Positions 28,547 to 38,823 of a stretch of 64,000 bases of DNA are shown here, one piece after another. The DNA is from Bradyrhizobium sp. 199 (lineage in GTDB: Bacteria; Pseudomonadota; Alphaproteobacteria; Rhizobiales; Xanthobacteraceae). The notes under the pieces are model-generated. The model was given only the letters and a program-made list of their open reading frames with translations, had not been told where the DNA came from and searched no databases. How positions within the stretch are numbered: the stretch's first letter is position 1; each line of letters opens with the position of its first letter. Made by a program: the position numbers and the translations under genes. Location of the stretch: the NCBI RefSeq assembly GCF_023073355.1, contig NZ_JADPJI010000004.1, forward strand, positions 176,588 to 240,587, given 5' to 3'.

Positions 28547-29484
28547 CCCTTCGGCTGGATGCCGTCGCGGACCGCCCGGAAGCGGGTGAAGGCGGCCGGC
28601 CACTGGTCGCGCGGGGCGCTGGCGACGATGCGCAGCGAGGCGCCTCCGCTGGAGAAGCGGATCCACTGCACCACCGTGACCGGGGTCTTTTCCTTGCCGC
28701 TGACGCCGTCGATCCGCGTCTCGAAACCCTGCTGGCCATTGATGCGGATCGGCTCCGACATGGTGACGCGCGATTCGCGCACGCCGGGGATCTGAAGCGC
28801 CGCCTCCTGAGCGAAGCGGGCGCGGTCGTCGGCGGCTTGCGGGGTGGCGCCGATCACGCCGAGGATCATGAACGGCTTCGACTCATAGCCGGTGCTCTCG
28901 TCGCCATCGGCCAGGATGATGCTCGAGCCCGGCGCCAGCGTGCGCACGTCCTTGAAGTCGGCGAGATCGGTGATCTTGAACGGCATCAGCGCGATCTGCT
29001 CCTCGGCCGAGACCTGCTTGCGGGTGGCGGCGGTCGCAAACATCTGCCGCACCGCTTCGTCCGTGTAGATCTTGGCCGCATTCTCCGGGATCTGCACCGC
29101 GACATAACCGGAGAAGCCGGCGCCCGGCACGATCATCGAATAGCGCTTTACCGGAGTGTCGCCGGCCTTGCCGCTTTCGGTGGTGAAATAGGCAAGGCCC
29201 GCGGGAGTCTCGACCTTGTCCTGCTTGACGCCATTCGTGCCGGCCGGATTGGAATTGAAGGCGCTCACGACCTCGCCATAGGCCGCCGGCGGCAGCTCGG
29301 TGATCAGCACCTTGACGCTGCCGTCCTCGCTCTCGAAGCCCGGAAAGGTTTTTGCGGTGTTGAGGCCGACCAGCGGCACCATGCCGAGGCGCAAGCCGGG
29401 CGGAAACACGGCGTCGGCGGCAAGCGCCGGAAACGCGGAGGCAACAAAGAGGGCGAGCGCGGCAAGGGGACGGATCAGCTTCAT
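28543..29484 (-). CDS. Exported protein of unknown function
   Basis: The 313-residue precursor has a clear signal peptide (about 1-22, cleavage after FPALAADA). The mature part has mixed alpha/beta character. It has no motif I recognise, no membrane segments and no cysteines. The C-terminal half (VTVVQWIRFSSGGASLRIVA) looks like a beta-rich lipid- or ligand-binding fold, but that is only an impression. The ATG at 29484 gives the signal peptide directly. The last stop codon lies in the dispersed repeat. Confidence 0.75.
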   Translation of the reverse strand: MKLIRPLAALALFVASAFPALAADAVFPPGLRLGMVPLVGLNTAKTFPGFESEDGSVKVLITELPPAAYGEVVSAFNSNPAGTNGVKQDKVETPAGLAYFTTESGKAGDTPVKRYSMIVPGAGFSGYVAVQIPENAAKIYTDEAVRQMFATAATRKQVSAEEQIALMPFKITDLADFKDVRTLAPGSSIILADGDESTGYESKPFMILGVIGATPQAADDRARFAQEAALQIPGVRESRVTMSEPIRINGQQGFETRIDGVSGKEKTPVTVVQWIRFSSGGASLRIVASAPRDQWPAAFTRFRAVRDGIQPKG

Positions 29485-29877
29485 GGGCACTCTGATTGGT
29501 TCACATTGAGGCCGTTCGATGGTCGGCCACCGGGCCGCTTTGTCGCGCGGAGCAGCCATGGCGGCGGCCCGGCCGGTTCGCCTTTTAGCGGGTTTGGGCT
29601 TGCGGCAACAGGGTGAGGACCACCTGCGGCGCGGGGACTTGCCGAGACCTGAACCTGTTAATAATTCCTCACCCGCAAGGCGGTGAAGCCCGGATATGTT
29701 CTTCCAAAACCCAATGTTTTCGCGGCAGAAACCTGGCTTCGGTCCTTGCGGGCCCCTCCCCCCCTCCTATATGAGCCTCAATCATCGCAATATCGCGGAT
29801 GTTTGATCTTAGGGGGTTTCGGTTTGGGTGCCTTCCGGGCCCAGCCAACCTGCCGCAAAAACAAGGATATCAGGACC
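29485..29877. other. dnaK upstream region
   Basis: This 393-bp gap lies between the divergent exported-protein gene and dnaK. It holds the sigma32-like promoter at 29745-29775, leaving a dnaK leader of about 95 bases. No CIRCE inverted repeat was found. The AGGACC just before the dnaK ATG is its ribosome site. The in-frame extension upstream of dnaK is not a plausible protein start. Confidence 0.6.
29745..29775 (+). promoter_or_regulatory. Sigma32-type heat-shock promoter of dnaK
   Basis: CTTG (29745-29748), a 17-base spacer, then CCTATATGAG (29766-29775) matches the alphaproteobacterial RpoH consensus CTTG-N17-CYTATNTNNG at every defined position. It lies about 100 bases before the dnaK ATG. 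dnaKJ of Bradyrhizobium japonicum is known to be sigma32-dependent, which agrees. Confidence 0.8.
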
Positions 29878-31779
<1,902 letters not shown>

Positions 31780-31828
31780 ACCCCGAGAGGGTGACGATGC
31801 GGACGGCTTGGACCCCATACGCGCTAAA

Positions 31829-31853
31829 GGCCTCCTCCCTTGCGGGGGAGGCC
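31829..31853 (+). terminator. Hairpin between dnaK and dnaJ
   Basis: GGCCTCCTCCC and GGGGGAGGCC pair around a short TTGC loop, giving a strong GC stem. No T run follows, so complete rho-independent termination is unlikely. It could attenuate read-through into dnaJ, so that DnaK is made in excess of DnaJ, or protect the dnaK 3' end. It resembles half of the C-rich repeat family but is not a clear copy. Confidence 0.45.
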
Positions 31854-32024
31854 GTCGCGTCGGGCTCGACGGGACGGGTGCCCGTTACGATCAATCAATT
31901 CCCAGCCGTTATGCTGAACGCCGCTATGGGGCCCTCTGCCGCCAGGCGGAAGGCCGCCTATATTGTCGCGTGGCGACGTTGTTTCGCTCCGACTTGAATC
32001 GCGATTGGATAGACCGAGTCCGAC

Positions 32025-33152
32025 ATGTCCACGTCCACCAAGCGCTGCTACTACGAGACCCTCGAGGTCGACCGCGACGCCGACGAAGGCAAGCTGAAGT
32101 CGTCGTTCCGCAAGCTCGCGATGAAATTCCATCCCGACCGCAACCCGGGGGATGAGACCAGCGAAGTCAAATTCAAGGAACTCAACGAGGCCTACGAGGT
32201 CCTGAAGGACAAGGACAAGCGCGCCGCCTATGACCGTTACGGTCATGCCGCTTTCGAGCAGGGCGGCGGTGGTGCCGGGTTCGGCGCGGGCTTCGCCTCC
32301 TCTTTTTCCGACATTTTCGAAGATTTGTTCGGCATGGCCGGGCAGCGCGGCCGCGGCGGCCGTGAGCGCGGCGCCGACCTGCGCTACAACATGGAAATCA
32401 CGCTCGAGGAAGCCTTTGGCGGCAAGACCGCGCAGATCGAGATTCCGGTCTCGGTCACCTGCGAGGCCTGCTCGGGCATCGGCGCCAAGGCCGGAACCAA
32501 GCCCAAGACCTGTTCGACCTGCGGCGGCGCCGGCCGCGTGCGGCAGTCGCAGGGCTTCTTCACGCTGGAGCGGACCTGTCCGGGTTGTCAGGGCCGCGGC
32601 CAGATGATCGAGGATGCCTGCCCGTCCTGCTCGGGCCAGGGCCGCGTCACCCGCGAGCGGAATCTGTCGGTGAACATTCCCCCGGGTGTCGAGGACGGCA
32701 CAAGGATCAGGCTCGCCGGTGAGGGTGAGGCGGGGGTTCGCGGCGGTCCGCCCGGCGACCTCTACATCTTTCTGTCGCTGGTCCAGCACCAGTTCTTCCA
32801 GCGCGACGGCGCCGATCTGCATTGCCGTGTGCCGATCTCGATGGTGACGGCCGCCCTCGGCGGCGAATTCGAGGTGCCGACCATCGACAAGGGCAAGGCC
32901 AAGGTGAAGGTGCCGGCCGGGACTCAGTCCAACCGCCGATTCCGCATCGCGTCAAAAGGCATGCCGGTGCTGCGGTCGCGCCAGATGGGCGACATGTATG
33001 TTCAGGTCGTGGTCGAGACGCCGCAGAACCTCACCAAGAAGCAGCAGGAATTGCTGGCCGAGTTCGAAAAGCTGTCCTCCGGCAACACCCAGCCGGAATC
33101 CGAGGGCTTCTTCGCCAAGGTCAAGGATTTCTTCGGCAATCGGGCGAGTTGA
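32025..33152 (+). CDS. dnaJ: Co-chaperone DnaJ (Hsp40)
   Basis: DnaJ delivers substrates to DnaK and stimulates its ATPase. The 375-residue type I protein has the J-domain HPD at 36-38, a Gly/Phe-rich stretch (about 75-110) and a zinc domain with four CxxCxGxG repeats ([32 protein letters not shown]). C-terminal substrate domains follow. It is downstream of dnaK and followed by pmtA, as known in Bradyrhizobium. Confidence 0.98.
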   Translation: MSTSTKRCYYETLEVDRDADEGKLKSSFRKLAMKFHPDRNPGDETSEVKFKELNEAYEVLKDKDKRAAYDRYGHAAFEQGGGGAGFGAGFASSFSDIFEDLFGMAGQRGRGGRERGADLRYNMEITLEEAFGGKTAQIEIPVSVTCEACSGIGAKAGTKPKTCSTCGGAGRVRQSQGFFTLERTCPGCQGRGQMIEDACPSCSGQGRVTRERNLSVNIPPGVEDGTRIRLAGEGEAGVRGGPPGDLYIFLSLVQHQFFQRDGADLHCRVPISMVTAALGGEFEVPTIDKGKAKVKVPAGTQSNRRFRIASKGMPVLRSRQMGDMYVQVVVETPQNLTKKQQELLAEFEKLSSGNTQPESEGFFAKVKDFFGNRAS

Positions 33153-33237
33153 CTTGGCTTGACCGTACCGCCTTCGGGCTATACGTCTTTATGACCATTT
33201 TCTGACACGCGGTCCCGCGGTCCCGTCCGGTCCTGAC

Positions 33238-33837
33238 ATGCCATTGCCATCGTCCGCGCGTGCGTTGAAGAAGCCTCGTCTCGACGACGAGGTGCGCTTT
33301 CTCAGATCATGGATCGAAAAGCCGCTGCACATGGGCGCCGTGACGCCGTCGGGCAAGCTGCTGGCCCGGACCATGGCCCATTACGTCGATGTCGATTCGG
33401 ACGCGCCTGTGGTCGAACTCGGGCCCGGGACCGGCGCCATCACCTCGGCCCTGGTCGAGCGCGGTGTCGATCAGAAGCGTCTCGTTCTCGTCGAATACAA
33501 TCCCGGCTTCTGCGCGCTGCTGCGCGACCGCTATCCGCAGGCCAAGGTGGTGCAGGGCGATGCCTATCGCCTCCGCGACACGCTTTGGAACGTGCTGAGC
33601 GCGCCGGCCTCCGCGGTCGTCTCGGGCCTGCCGCTCGTGACAAAGCCGATGCTGACCCGGCTGCGGCTGATCCGCGACGCCTTCACGGCGCTCGCGCCCG
33701 GGGCGCCCTTCGTCCAGTTCACCTATGCGGTAGTGCCGCCGATCCCGAAATCGCTGCCCGGCGTGTCCACAGAGGCTTCGGAACGGATCTGGATGAACCT
33801 TCCGCCCGCCCGCGTCTGGGTGTATCGCAAGGACTAA
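33238..33837 (+). CDS. pmtA: Phosphatidylethanolamine N-methyltransferase PmtA
   Basis: The 199-residue SAM-dependent methyltransferase has motif I VELGPGTGAITSAL near residue 58, VLVEYNPGF (post-I acidic) and VVSGLPLVTKP. This matches the small soluble rhizobial PmtA group, which methylates phosphatidylethanolamine toward phosphatidylcholine. In B. japonicum phosphatidylcholine is needed for efficient symbiosis. It lies 85 bp after dnaJ; the dnaJ-pmtA order is my main support for the symbol over a generic methyltransferase. rRNA dimethyladenosine methyltransferases share the fold, but this protein lacks their C-terminal domain. Confidence 0.88.
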   Translation: MPLPSSARALKKPRLDDEVRFLRSWIEKPLHMGAVTPSGKLLARTMAHYVDVDSDAPVVELGPGTGAITSALVERGVDQKRLVLVEYNPGFCALLRDRYPQAKVVQGDAYRLRDTLWNVLSAPASAVVSGLPLVTKPMLTRLRLIRDAFTALAPGAPFVQFTYAVVPPIPKSLPGVSTEASERIWMNLPPARVWVYRKD

Positions 33838-33894
33838 TTCCGCCGGCTTGTTTTCTTGCGCGGCGGGCTGGTTTCGCCGAACGCATGGAAGCGG

Positions 33895-34473
33895 ATGTCC
33901 GCACCCAAAATCCTGGTCATTCCCGGCTCGCTGCGCACCGGTTCGCACAATGCGAAGCTGGCGGCGGTCGCCGCGTATGAATTCGCCCGGGCCGGCGTCG
34001 ACGTCACCCGTATCTCGCTCGCCGACTTCCCGCTGCCGATCTACGACGGCGATCTTCAGGCCAAATCCGGCGTGCCCAAGTATGCGATCAATCTCAAGCG
34101 CATGATCGGCGCGCATCATGGCGTGTTGATCGTCTCGCCCGAATACAACGCCTCGGTGCCGCCGCTGCTCAAGAACGCGATCGACTGGGTCAGCCGCGTG
34201 CACGAGCTGCACGAGGCGCGCGGCGAAGTCTTCCGCAACCGCACCTTCGCGCTCGCCGGCGCCTCGCAGAGCCGGCTGGGAGCTGCCCGCGCGCTTCAGG
34301 CGTTGCGGCTGATCCTGACCTCGTGCCACGCCAATGTGATTGCCAGCCAGCTCACGCTCGCCTTCGCCGACCAGGCCTATGACGATATGGACAGGCTGAA
34401 GAACGAGGGCGACATCGCCGCGTTGAAGGAGCTGGTCGCGCAGTTGATCGACATTTCCCAACGCATGATGTGA
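33895..34473 (+). CDS. NADPH-dependent FMN reductase family protein
   Basis: The 192-residue flavodoxin-like protein has the FMN phosphate loop VIPGSLRTGSHNAKLA (about 6-21) and VSPEYNASVPPLLKNAIDWVSR (about 79-100). This is the signature of the chromate/azo/quinone reductase group (YieF/ChrR type). It probably reduces quinones or flavins using NAD(P)H in the cytoplasm; the true substrate is unknown. ATG 33895 was chosen because it begins MSAPKILVIPGS. It ends 6 bp before pyrF, so the two are probably co-transcribed. Confidence 0.88.
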   Translation: MSAPKILVIPGSLRTGSHNAKLAAVAAYEFARAGVDVTRISLADFPLPIYDGDLQAKSGVPKYAINLKRMIGAHHGVLIVSPEYNASVPPLLKNAIDWVSRVHELHEARGEVFRNRTFALAGASQSRLGAARALQALRLILTSCHANVIASQLTLAFADQAYDDMDRLKNEGDIAALKELVAQLIDISQRMM

Positions 34474-34479
34474 GGTGAC

Positions 34480-35193
34480 ATGACGCCAGCCGAGATCGCC
34501 CCAAAGGACCGCCTGATCGTCGCGCTCGATCTGCCCAGCGTCGATGCCGCGGAAGCGATGATCGCTCAGCTCGGCGACAGCGTCACCTTCTACAAGATCG
34601 GCTATCAGCTCGCCTATGCCGCAGGCCTGCCGCTGGTCGGCAAGCTCGCCGACAGGGGCAAGAAGGTTTTCGCCGATCTCAAGATGCACGACATCGGCAA
34701 CACGGTTACGCGTGGTGTGGAAAGTGTGGCGAAGCTGGGCGCAACCTTCGTCACCGTGCACGCCTATCCGCAGACCATGAAGGGCGCCGTCGAAGGCCGC
34801 GGCGATTCGAGCCTGAAGATTCTCGCCGTCACGGTGCTGACCTCCTACAACGAGGACGATCTGCACGCTGCCGGCTATCGGCTCGGCGTCTCCGAGCTGG
34901 TCGAGGCGCGCGCGCAGCAGGCGCAGGTGCTCGGCGTCGACGGTCTCGTGTCCTCGCCCGAGGAGGTCGGTGCGTTGCGCAAGATCGTCGGCCACCAGAT
35001 GAGCCTGGTCACGCCGGGCATCCGGCCGGCGGGCGCGGCAAGCGGCGATCAGAAACGCATCATGACGCCGGGCCGTGCGATCGCCGCCGGCGCCGACTAT
35101 CTCGTCGTCGGACGGCCGATCGTCGAAGCCGCCGACCCGAAGGCGATTGCGGAAGCAATCCAGGCCGAGATCGCGCAGGCGCTCGGAGCATGA
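34480..35193 (+). CDS. pyrF: Orotidine 5'-phosphate decarboxylase PyrF
   Basis: PyrF makes UMP from OMP, the last step of de novo pyrimidine synthesis. The 237-residue barrel has [10 protein letters not shown], the catalytic [14 protein letters not shown] (Lys and two Asp) and [15 protein letters not shown] (phosphate grip). It starts 6 bp after the flavin reductase. The stop codon TGA lies in a dispersed palindromic repeat (GAGCATGATCC), which also supplies the final alanine codon. Confidence 0.97.
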   Translation: MTPAEIAPKDRLIVALDLPSVDAAEAMIAQLGDSVTFYKIGYQLAYAAGLPLVGKLADRGKKVFADLKMHDIGNTVTRGVESVAKLGATFVTVHAYPQTMKGAVEGRGDSSLKILAVTVLTSYNEDDLHAAGYRLGVSELVEARAQQAQVLGVDGLVSSPEEVGALRKIVGHQMSLVTPGIRPAGAASGDQKRIMTPGRAIAAGADYLVVGRPIVEAADPKAIAEAIQAEIAQALGA

Positions 35194-35237
35194 TCCGGAA
35201 AACTGTGCAGCGGTTTTCCGATCAGATCATGCTCAAA
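35187..35237 (+). repeat. Short copy of the AAAGCATGATCC palindromic repeat
   Basis: AGCATGATCCGGAAAA pairs with TTTTCCGATCAGATCATGCT, with the conserved GCAGCGG between. Only the first hairpin of the full element is present. Its left edge overlaps the end of pyrF and provides the stop codon. It could serve as a 3' stem-loop for pyrF mRNA. Confidence 0.85.
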
Positions 35238-35262
35238 TAGAACCACAGCAGGGAGAAGAACA

Positions 35263-35574
35263 ATGGCAAAAGGCTACTGGATCGGGCGCGTCGATGTGAG
35301 CAGTGACGAGGGCTACAAGCCCTACGCCGTCGCCAACGGTCCGATCTTCAAGAAATGGGGCGGCCGCTTCGTCGTGCGCGCCGGCAAGTTCACCACCGTC
35401 GAAGGCGCCAGCCGCACCCGCAACGTCGTGATCGAATTCCCGGACTACGAAACCGCGATCGCCTGCTACAACTCACCGGAATACCAGGCCAACATCAAGG
35501 TGCGCCAGCCGCACTCGGTCGCCGATCTCATCATCATCGAGGGCTATGACGGCCCGCAGCCGTCGGACGGCTGA
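35263..35574 (+). CDS. DUF1330 domain protein
   Basis: The 103-residue protein matches the DUF1330 dimeric alpha-beta barrel pattern: MAKGYWIGRVDVSS, GGRFVVRAGKFTTVEG, RNVVIEFPDYETAIACYNSP and a HSVADLIIIEGYDG end. The family is soluble, resembles antibiotic-biosynthesis monooxygenases (ABM fold) and has no settled function. A good AGGGAGAA ribosome site precedes the ATG. It follows pyrF after the palindromic repeat and is probably transcribed in the same direction as dapB. Confidence 0.9.
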   Translation: MAKGYWIGRVDVSSDEGYKPYAVANGPIFKKWGGRFVVRAGKFTTVEGASRTRNVVIEFPDYETAIACYNSPEYQANIKVRQPHSVADLIIIEGYDGPQPSDG

Positions 35575-35586
35575 GGCGCGATAGGC

Positions 35587-35632
35587 ACCGTCATTCCGGG
35601 TCTGGTCCTTCGGACCACCCCGGAACGACGGT
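35587..35632 (+). repeat. CGTCATTCCGGG palindrome before dapB
   Basis: The core GGTCC-TTC-GGACC is a perfect hairpin, extended by CCGTCATTCCGGGTCT on one side and CCCCGGAACGACGG on the other. It lies 13 bp after the DUF1330 stop codon and before the dapB start, so it may terminate the upstream transcript. Similar CGTCATTCCGGGG elements are frequent in Bradyrhizobium intergenic DNA. Confidence 0.7.
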
Positions 35633-35709
35633 GAATGTCGCCGCCTGATCCCCCTCGGTTGCCGGAACTGCCTCCCCCGGCTACAAACGGCTCCGAAGAG
35701 GATCACACC

Positions 35710-36525
35710 ATGTCCGACATGCGCTTGATTGTTGCTGGAGCCGGCGGCCGGATGGGGCGCGCGTTGGTGCGGGCGATTGCCGAGAGCAAAGGGGCGGTGC
35801 TGGCCGGCGCGCTGGAGGCGCCTGGCTCCGAGCTGCTCGGCAAGGATGCCGGCGTGCTCGCAGGCCTGCCCGCCAACGGCATCAAGCTGTCGGCCGATAT
35901 CTGGGCGATGTCGAAGGAGGCCGACGGCATCCTCGATTTCACCGTGCCGGCGGCGACGATCGCCAATGTCGCGATCGCCGCCGAGCGCGGTATCGTGCAT
36001 GTCGTCGGCACCACGGGGCTGTCGGGCTCCGACAACGCCGTGATCAAGAGCGTCACCAATCGCGCGGTCGTGGTGCAATCGGGCAATATGAGCCTGGGCG
36101 TCAATCTGCTGGCCGCGGTGGTCAAGCGCGTCGCCAAGGCGCTCGACCAGAGCTTCGATATCGAGATCATCGAAACCCATCATCGCATGAAGGTCGACGC
36201 GCCGTCGGGCACCGCACTGATGCTGGGCCAGGCCGCAGCTTCCGGCCGCGGCGTCGCCCTCGATGAACATTCCGAGCGCGGCCGTGACGGCATCACCGGT
36301 GCGCGCAGGCCGGGCAATATCGGTTTCGCCTCGTTGCGTGGCGGCACCGTCGCCGGCGACCATAGCGTGACCTTCCTCGGCCCGTTCGAGCGCCTGACGC
36401 TGTCGCATCAGGCCGAGGACCGCATGCTGTTCGCCCATGGCGCGCTGAAGGCGGCGCTGTGGGCGCATGGCAAGAAGCCCGGGCACTACTCCATGGCCGA
36501 CGTGCTCGGCCTTGCCGATCTCTAG
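35710..36525 (+). CDS. dapB: 4-hydroxy-tetrahydrodipicolinate reductase DapB
   Basis: DapB reduces the dihydrodipicolinate precursor with NAD(P)H in the lysine/meso-diaminopimelate pathway. The 271-residue protein has the nucleotide loop [10 protein letters not shown] near residue 9, GTTGLSGSD, and the catalytic [19 protein letters not shown]. The ATG at 35710 gives the family start [16 protein letters not shown]. gpmA follows 27 bp downstream. Confidence 0.97.
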   Translation: MSDMRLIVAGAGGRMGRALVRAIAESKGAVLAGALEAPGSELLGKDAGVLAGLPANGIKLSADIWAMSKEADGILDFTVPAATIANVAIAAERGIVHVVGTTGLSGSDNAVIKSVTNRAVVVQSGNMSLGVNLLAAVVKRVAKALDQSFDIEIIETHHRMKVDAPSGTALMLGQAAASGRGVALDEHSERGRDGITGARRPGNIGFASLRGGTVAGDHSVTFLGPFERLTLSHQAEDRMLFAHGALKAALWAHGKKPGHYSMADVLGLADL

Positions 36526-36552
36526 TCGACAATAAGCAACGGAAAGCAGTCA

Positions 36553-37176
36553 ATGAGCGAACGTCTTCTCGTGCTCGTGCGCCACGGCCAGAGCGAATGG
36601 AATCTGAAGAACCTGTTCACGGGTTGGAAGGACCCTGACCTCACCGAGCTCGGCGTGAAGGAAGCCACGGAAGCCGGCCGCAAGCTGAAGGCGCAGGGGC
36701 TGGTGTTCGACGTCGCCTACACCTCCGTGTTGACGCGCGCGCAGCACACGCTCGATCTCATTCTCGGCGAGCTCGACCAGAGGAGCCTGCCAACGACGAA
36801 GAACCTCGCGCTGAACGAGCGCGACTATGGCGATCTCTCTGGCCTCAACAAGGACGACGCCCGCAAGAAATGGGGCGAGGACCAGGTGCTGATCTGGCGC
36901 CGCTCCTATGACGTGCCGCCGCCCGGCGGCGAAAGCCTGAAGGACACGCTGGCGCGGGCACTGCCCTATTACGTGCAGGAGATTCTGCCCGGCGTGCTCA
37001 ACGGCAAGCGCACCCTCATTGCCGCCCACGGCAACTCGCTGCGCGCGCTGATCATGGTGCTGGAAAAGCTCTCGCCTGAAGGCATTTTGAAGCGCGACCT
37101 CGCGACAGGTGTGCCGATCATTTACCGGCTCAATGCGGATTCGACCGTGGCCTCGAAGCTGGATCTGGCGGGCTAA
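36553..37176 (+). CDS. gpmA: 2,3-bisphosphoglycerate-dependent phosphoglycerate mutase
   Basis: The enzyme interconverts 3- and 2-phosphoglycerate in glycolysis and gluconeogenesis. The 207-residue protein has the catalytic [18 protein letters not shown] near residue 8, [16 protein letters not shown], and the second histidine in [14 protein letters not shown] ribosome site (GGAAAG) precedes the ATG. It is close behind dapB and followed by a repeat. Confidence 0.96.
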   Translation: MSERLLVLVRHGQSEWNLKNLFTGWKDPDLTELGVKEATEAGRKLKAQGLVFDVAYTSVLTRAQHTLDLILGELDQRSLPTTKNLALNERDYGDLSGLNKDDARKKWGEDQVLIWRRSYDVPPPGGESLKDTLARALPYYVQEILPGVLNGKRTLIAAHGNSLRALIMVLEKLSPEGILKRDLATGVPIIYRLNADSTVASKLDLAG

Positions 37177-37209
37177 GCGAGATCTCGCAGGGTCGGCAAA
37201 GCGACTTGT

Positions 37210-37308
37210 CCGCCGTAGCTCGAAGAGCGAAGCGGGAAGCGGGCCCACGTTCTGTCGGCGGTTTCAGAGAGATCGTGGGCACGGCGCTGCGCGCCTTTGC
37301 CACCCTAC
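37210..37308 (+). repeat. GTGGGCA palindromic repeat, second copy
   Basis: It contains CGTAGCTCGAAGAGCGAAGC, GGGCCCACG, then CGTGGGCACGGCGC and GCGCCTTTGCCACCCTAC. It shares the inner GTGGGCA/GGCGC parts with the element at 22911-22993. It lies between the convergent gpmA and the MGMT gene and may act as a bidirectional terminator. Confidence 0.65.
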
Positions 37309-37318
37309 AGCAGCGTGA

Positions 37319-38215
37319 TTACTGCATCCCCAGCTGCCCGGCTTCCCAGCCCAGCATCGCCTGCTTGCGGGTGATGCCCCAGTGATAGCCGGTGAGCGTG
37401 CCGCTCTTGCCGAGCGCGCGATGACAGGGCACGACGAACGAGACCGGGTTCTTGCCGACCGCGGCGCCGACAGCGCGAGAGGCCTTCGGGCTGTTGATGT
37501 TGCAGGCGATGTCGGAATAGGACACCGCACGCCCCATCGGGATTTTCAGCAGCGTCTCCCAGACCCGCACTTCGAAATCGGTACCGATCATCACCACGCG
37601 CAGCGGCTGGTCCGGCCGCCAGAGCTTGGTGTCGAAGACGCGCGCAGCGAGCGGGGCCGTGCCCTCGTGGTCCTCGACATAGCTGGCGTTCGGCCAGCGC
37701 CGCGTCATGTCGGCAAGCGCGACCTTCTCCTCGCCATGGTCGGCGAAGGCAAGGCCTGACAGGCCGCGGTCGGTGGCGATCACGATCGCGGTGCCGAACG
37801 GCGAGGGGTGAAAACCGTAGCGCAAGGTCAGGCCGGCGCCGCCGTTCTTCCATTCACCCGGCGACATCGCTTCATGGGTGACGAAGAGATCGTGCAGCCG
37901 CCCCGGGCCCGACAAGCCGGAGTCGAGCGCGGCGTCGAGAATGCTCGCGGAGTCCCGCAGCAAGCCCTTGGCGTGATCGAGCGTCAGCGCTTGCATGAAA
38001 GCCTTCGGCGTGATCGAGGCCCAGCGGCGGAACAGATGGTGCAGCTCATCAGGCGTGACGCCGGCCGCATCGGCCATCGCCTCGATGGCCGGCTGCGCGC
38101 GCCAGTTCGCCGAGATGAAGGCAATGGCCCGGCGCACCGAATCATAGTCGCGCAGCGCGGCGTTCTGGGGGCCCGGCTTGGCCAGGCGCTGGTCATGTAT
38201 GGCGAGTGTCATCAT
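37319..38215 (-). CDS. AraC-type HTH fused to O6-alkylguanine-DNA alkyltransferase
   Basis: The 298-residue protein has an AraC-type helix-turn-helix (about 15-115: AIEAMADAAGVTPDELHHLF, then FVTHEAMSPGEW) followed by an MGMT domain. The acceptor motif is VSFVVPCHRALGKSG near residue 265. It repairs O6-methylguanine by transferring the methyl to that cysteine. E. coli Ada also has an N-terminal zinc domain that senses methyl phosphotriesters; that domain is absent here, so Ada-style self-activation is not expected. The ATG at 38215 is followed by a second ATG. It diverges from nothing close and is preceded by a 55-bp gap to the DUF2244 gene. Confidence 0.92.
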   Translation of the reverse strand: MMTLAIHDQRLAKPGPQNAALRDYDSVRRAIAFISANWRAQPAIEAMADAAGVTPDELHHLFRRWASITPKAFMQALTLDHAKGLLRDSASILDAALDSGLSGPGRLHDLFVTHEAMSPGEWKNGGAGLTLRYGFHPSPFGTAIVIATDRGLSGLAFADHGEEKVALADMTRRWPNASYVEDHEGTAPLAARVFDTKLWRPDQPLRVVMIGTDFEVRVWETLLKIPMGRAVSYSDIACNINSPKASRAVGAAVGKNPVSFVVPCHRALGKSGTLTGYHWGITRKQAMLGWEAGQLGMQ

Positions 38216-38270
38216 GATCGGAAATGTAGGGGAGAGACGGGCGCGAAACCACCCGATTTCCGACCTCAGA

Positions 38271-38804
38271 TCAGCGAAGCGGGTTGTAGGTCGGGCCGCG
38301 CCTGGCGGCGTTGAGTGCCTCAACCAAGCCTTTGTAAAAACTTGCTTTTTCTTCCGGACCCAAGAAGCGGGCGACCTGGATCTGGTGGCCGCGCGAGATC
38401 AGATAGAGATGCTCGATGCCAAAGTCCTCGTCGACCTCCATGTCGAGGCGCACCCAGAGCGGATTGAAGGTCCATTCGGCGACCTGGCCGCGATGGCTGA
38501 TCCGCCGCACGCGCAATTCGGAGGTCGTGACCGTAATTTCCTCGCGTGCGCGCGCGGTGCGGAAATTGGCCCGGAATGCCCACCAGATCACCAGCACGTC
38601 GAGGCTGAAGAAACCAAGCACCGGCCAGGCCCCCTTCAACAGGAAAGCAAGGCCGGTGGCAAAGCTCACCACGCTCAGAAACAGCATCACGGCGAGGAAT
38701 CCCGTGCGGTTCAACGAGCGGTGTGGCGTCAGCAGCGCCGAGAAGATCTGAGGCTCGTCCTCGCTTTCAGATCGCTCGCGCTCAATTTCGTTGCCTGTGC
38801 TCAT
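38271..38804 (-). CDS. DUF2244 membrane protein
   Basis: The 177-residue protein has two adjacent membrane helices (about 38-58 and 62-80), then a soluble domain with VTTSELRVRRISHRG and QIQVARFLGPEEKASF. This fits DUF2244, a family of unknown function common in alphaproteobacteria near cytochrome genes or nth. Its start lies only 19 bp from the divergent nth start. Likely inner membrane; the role is unknown. Confidence 0.88.
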   Translation of the reverse strand: MSTGNEIERERSESEDEPQIFSALLTPHRSLNRTGFLAVMLFLSVVSFATGLAFLLKGAWPVLGFFSLDVLVIWWAFRANFRTARAREEITVTTSELRVRRISHRGQVAEWTFNPLWVRLDMEVDEDFGIEHLYLISRGHQIQVARFLGPEEKASFYKGLVEALNAARRGPTYNPLR

Positions 38805-38823
38805 CGTCCCTCAGTATATCCCG

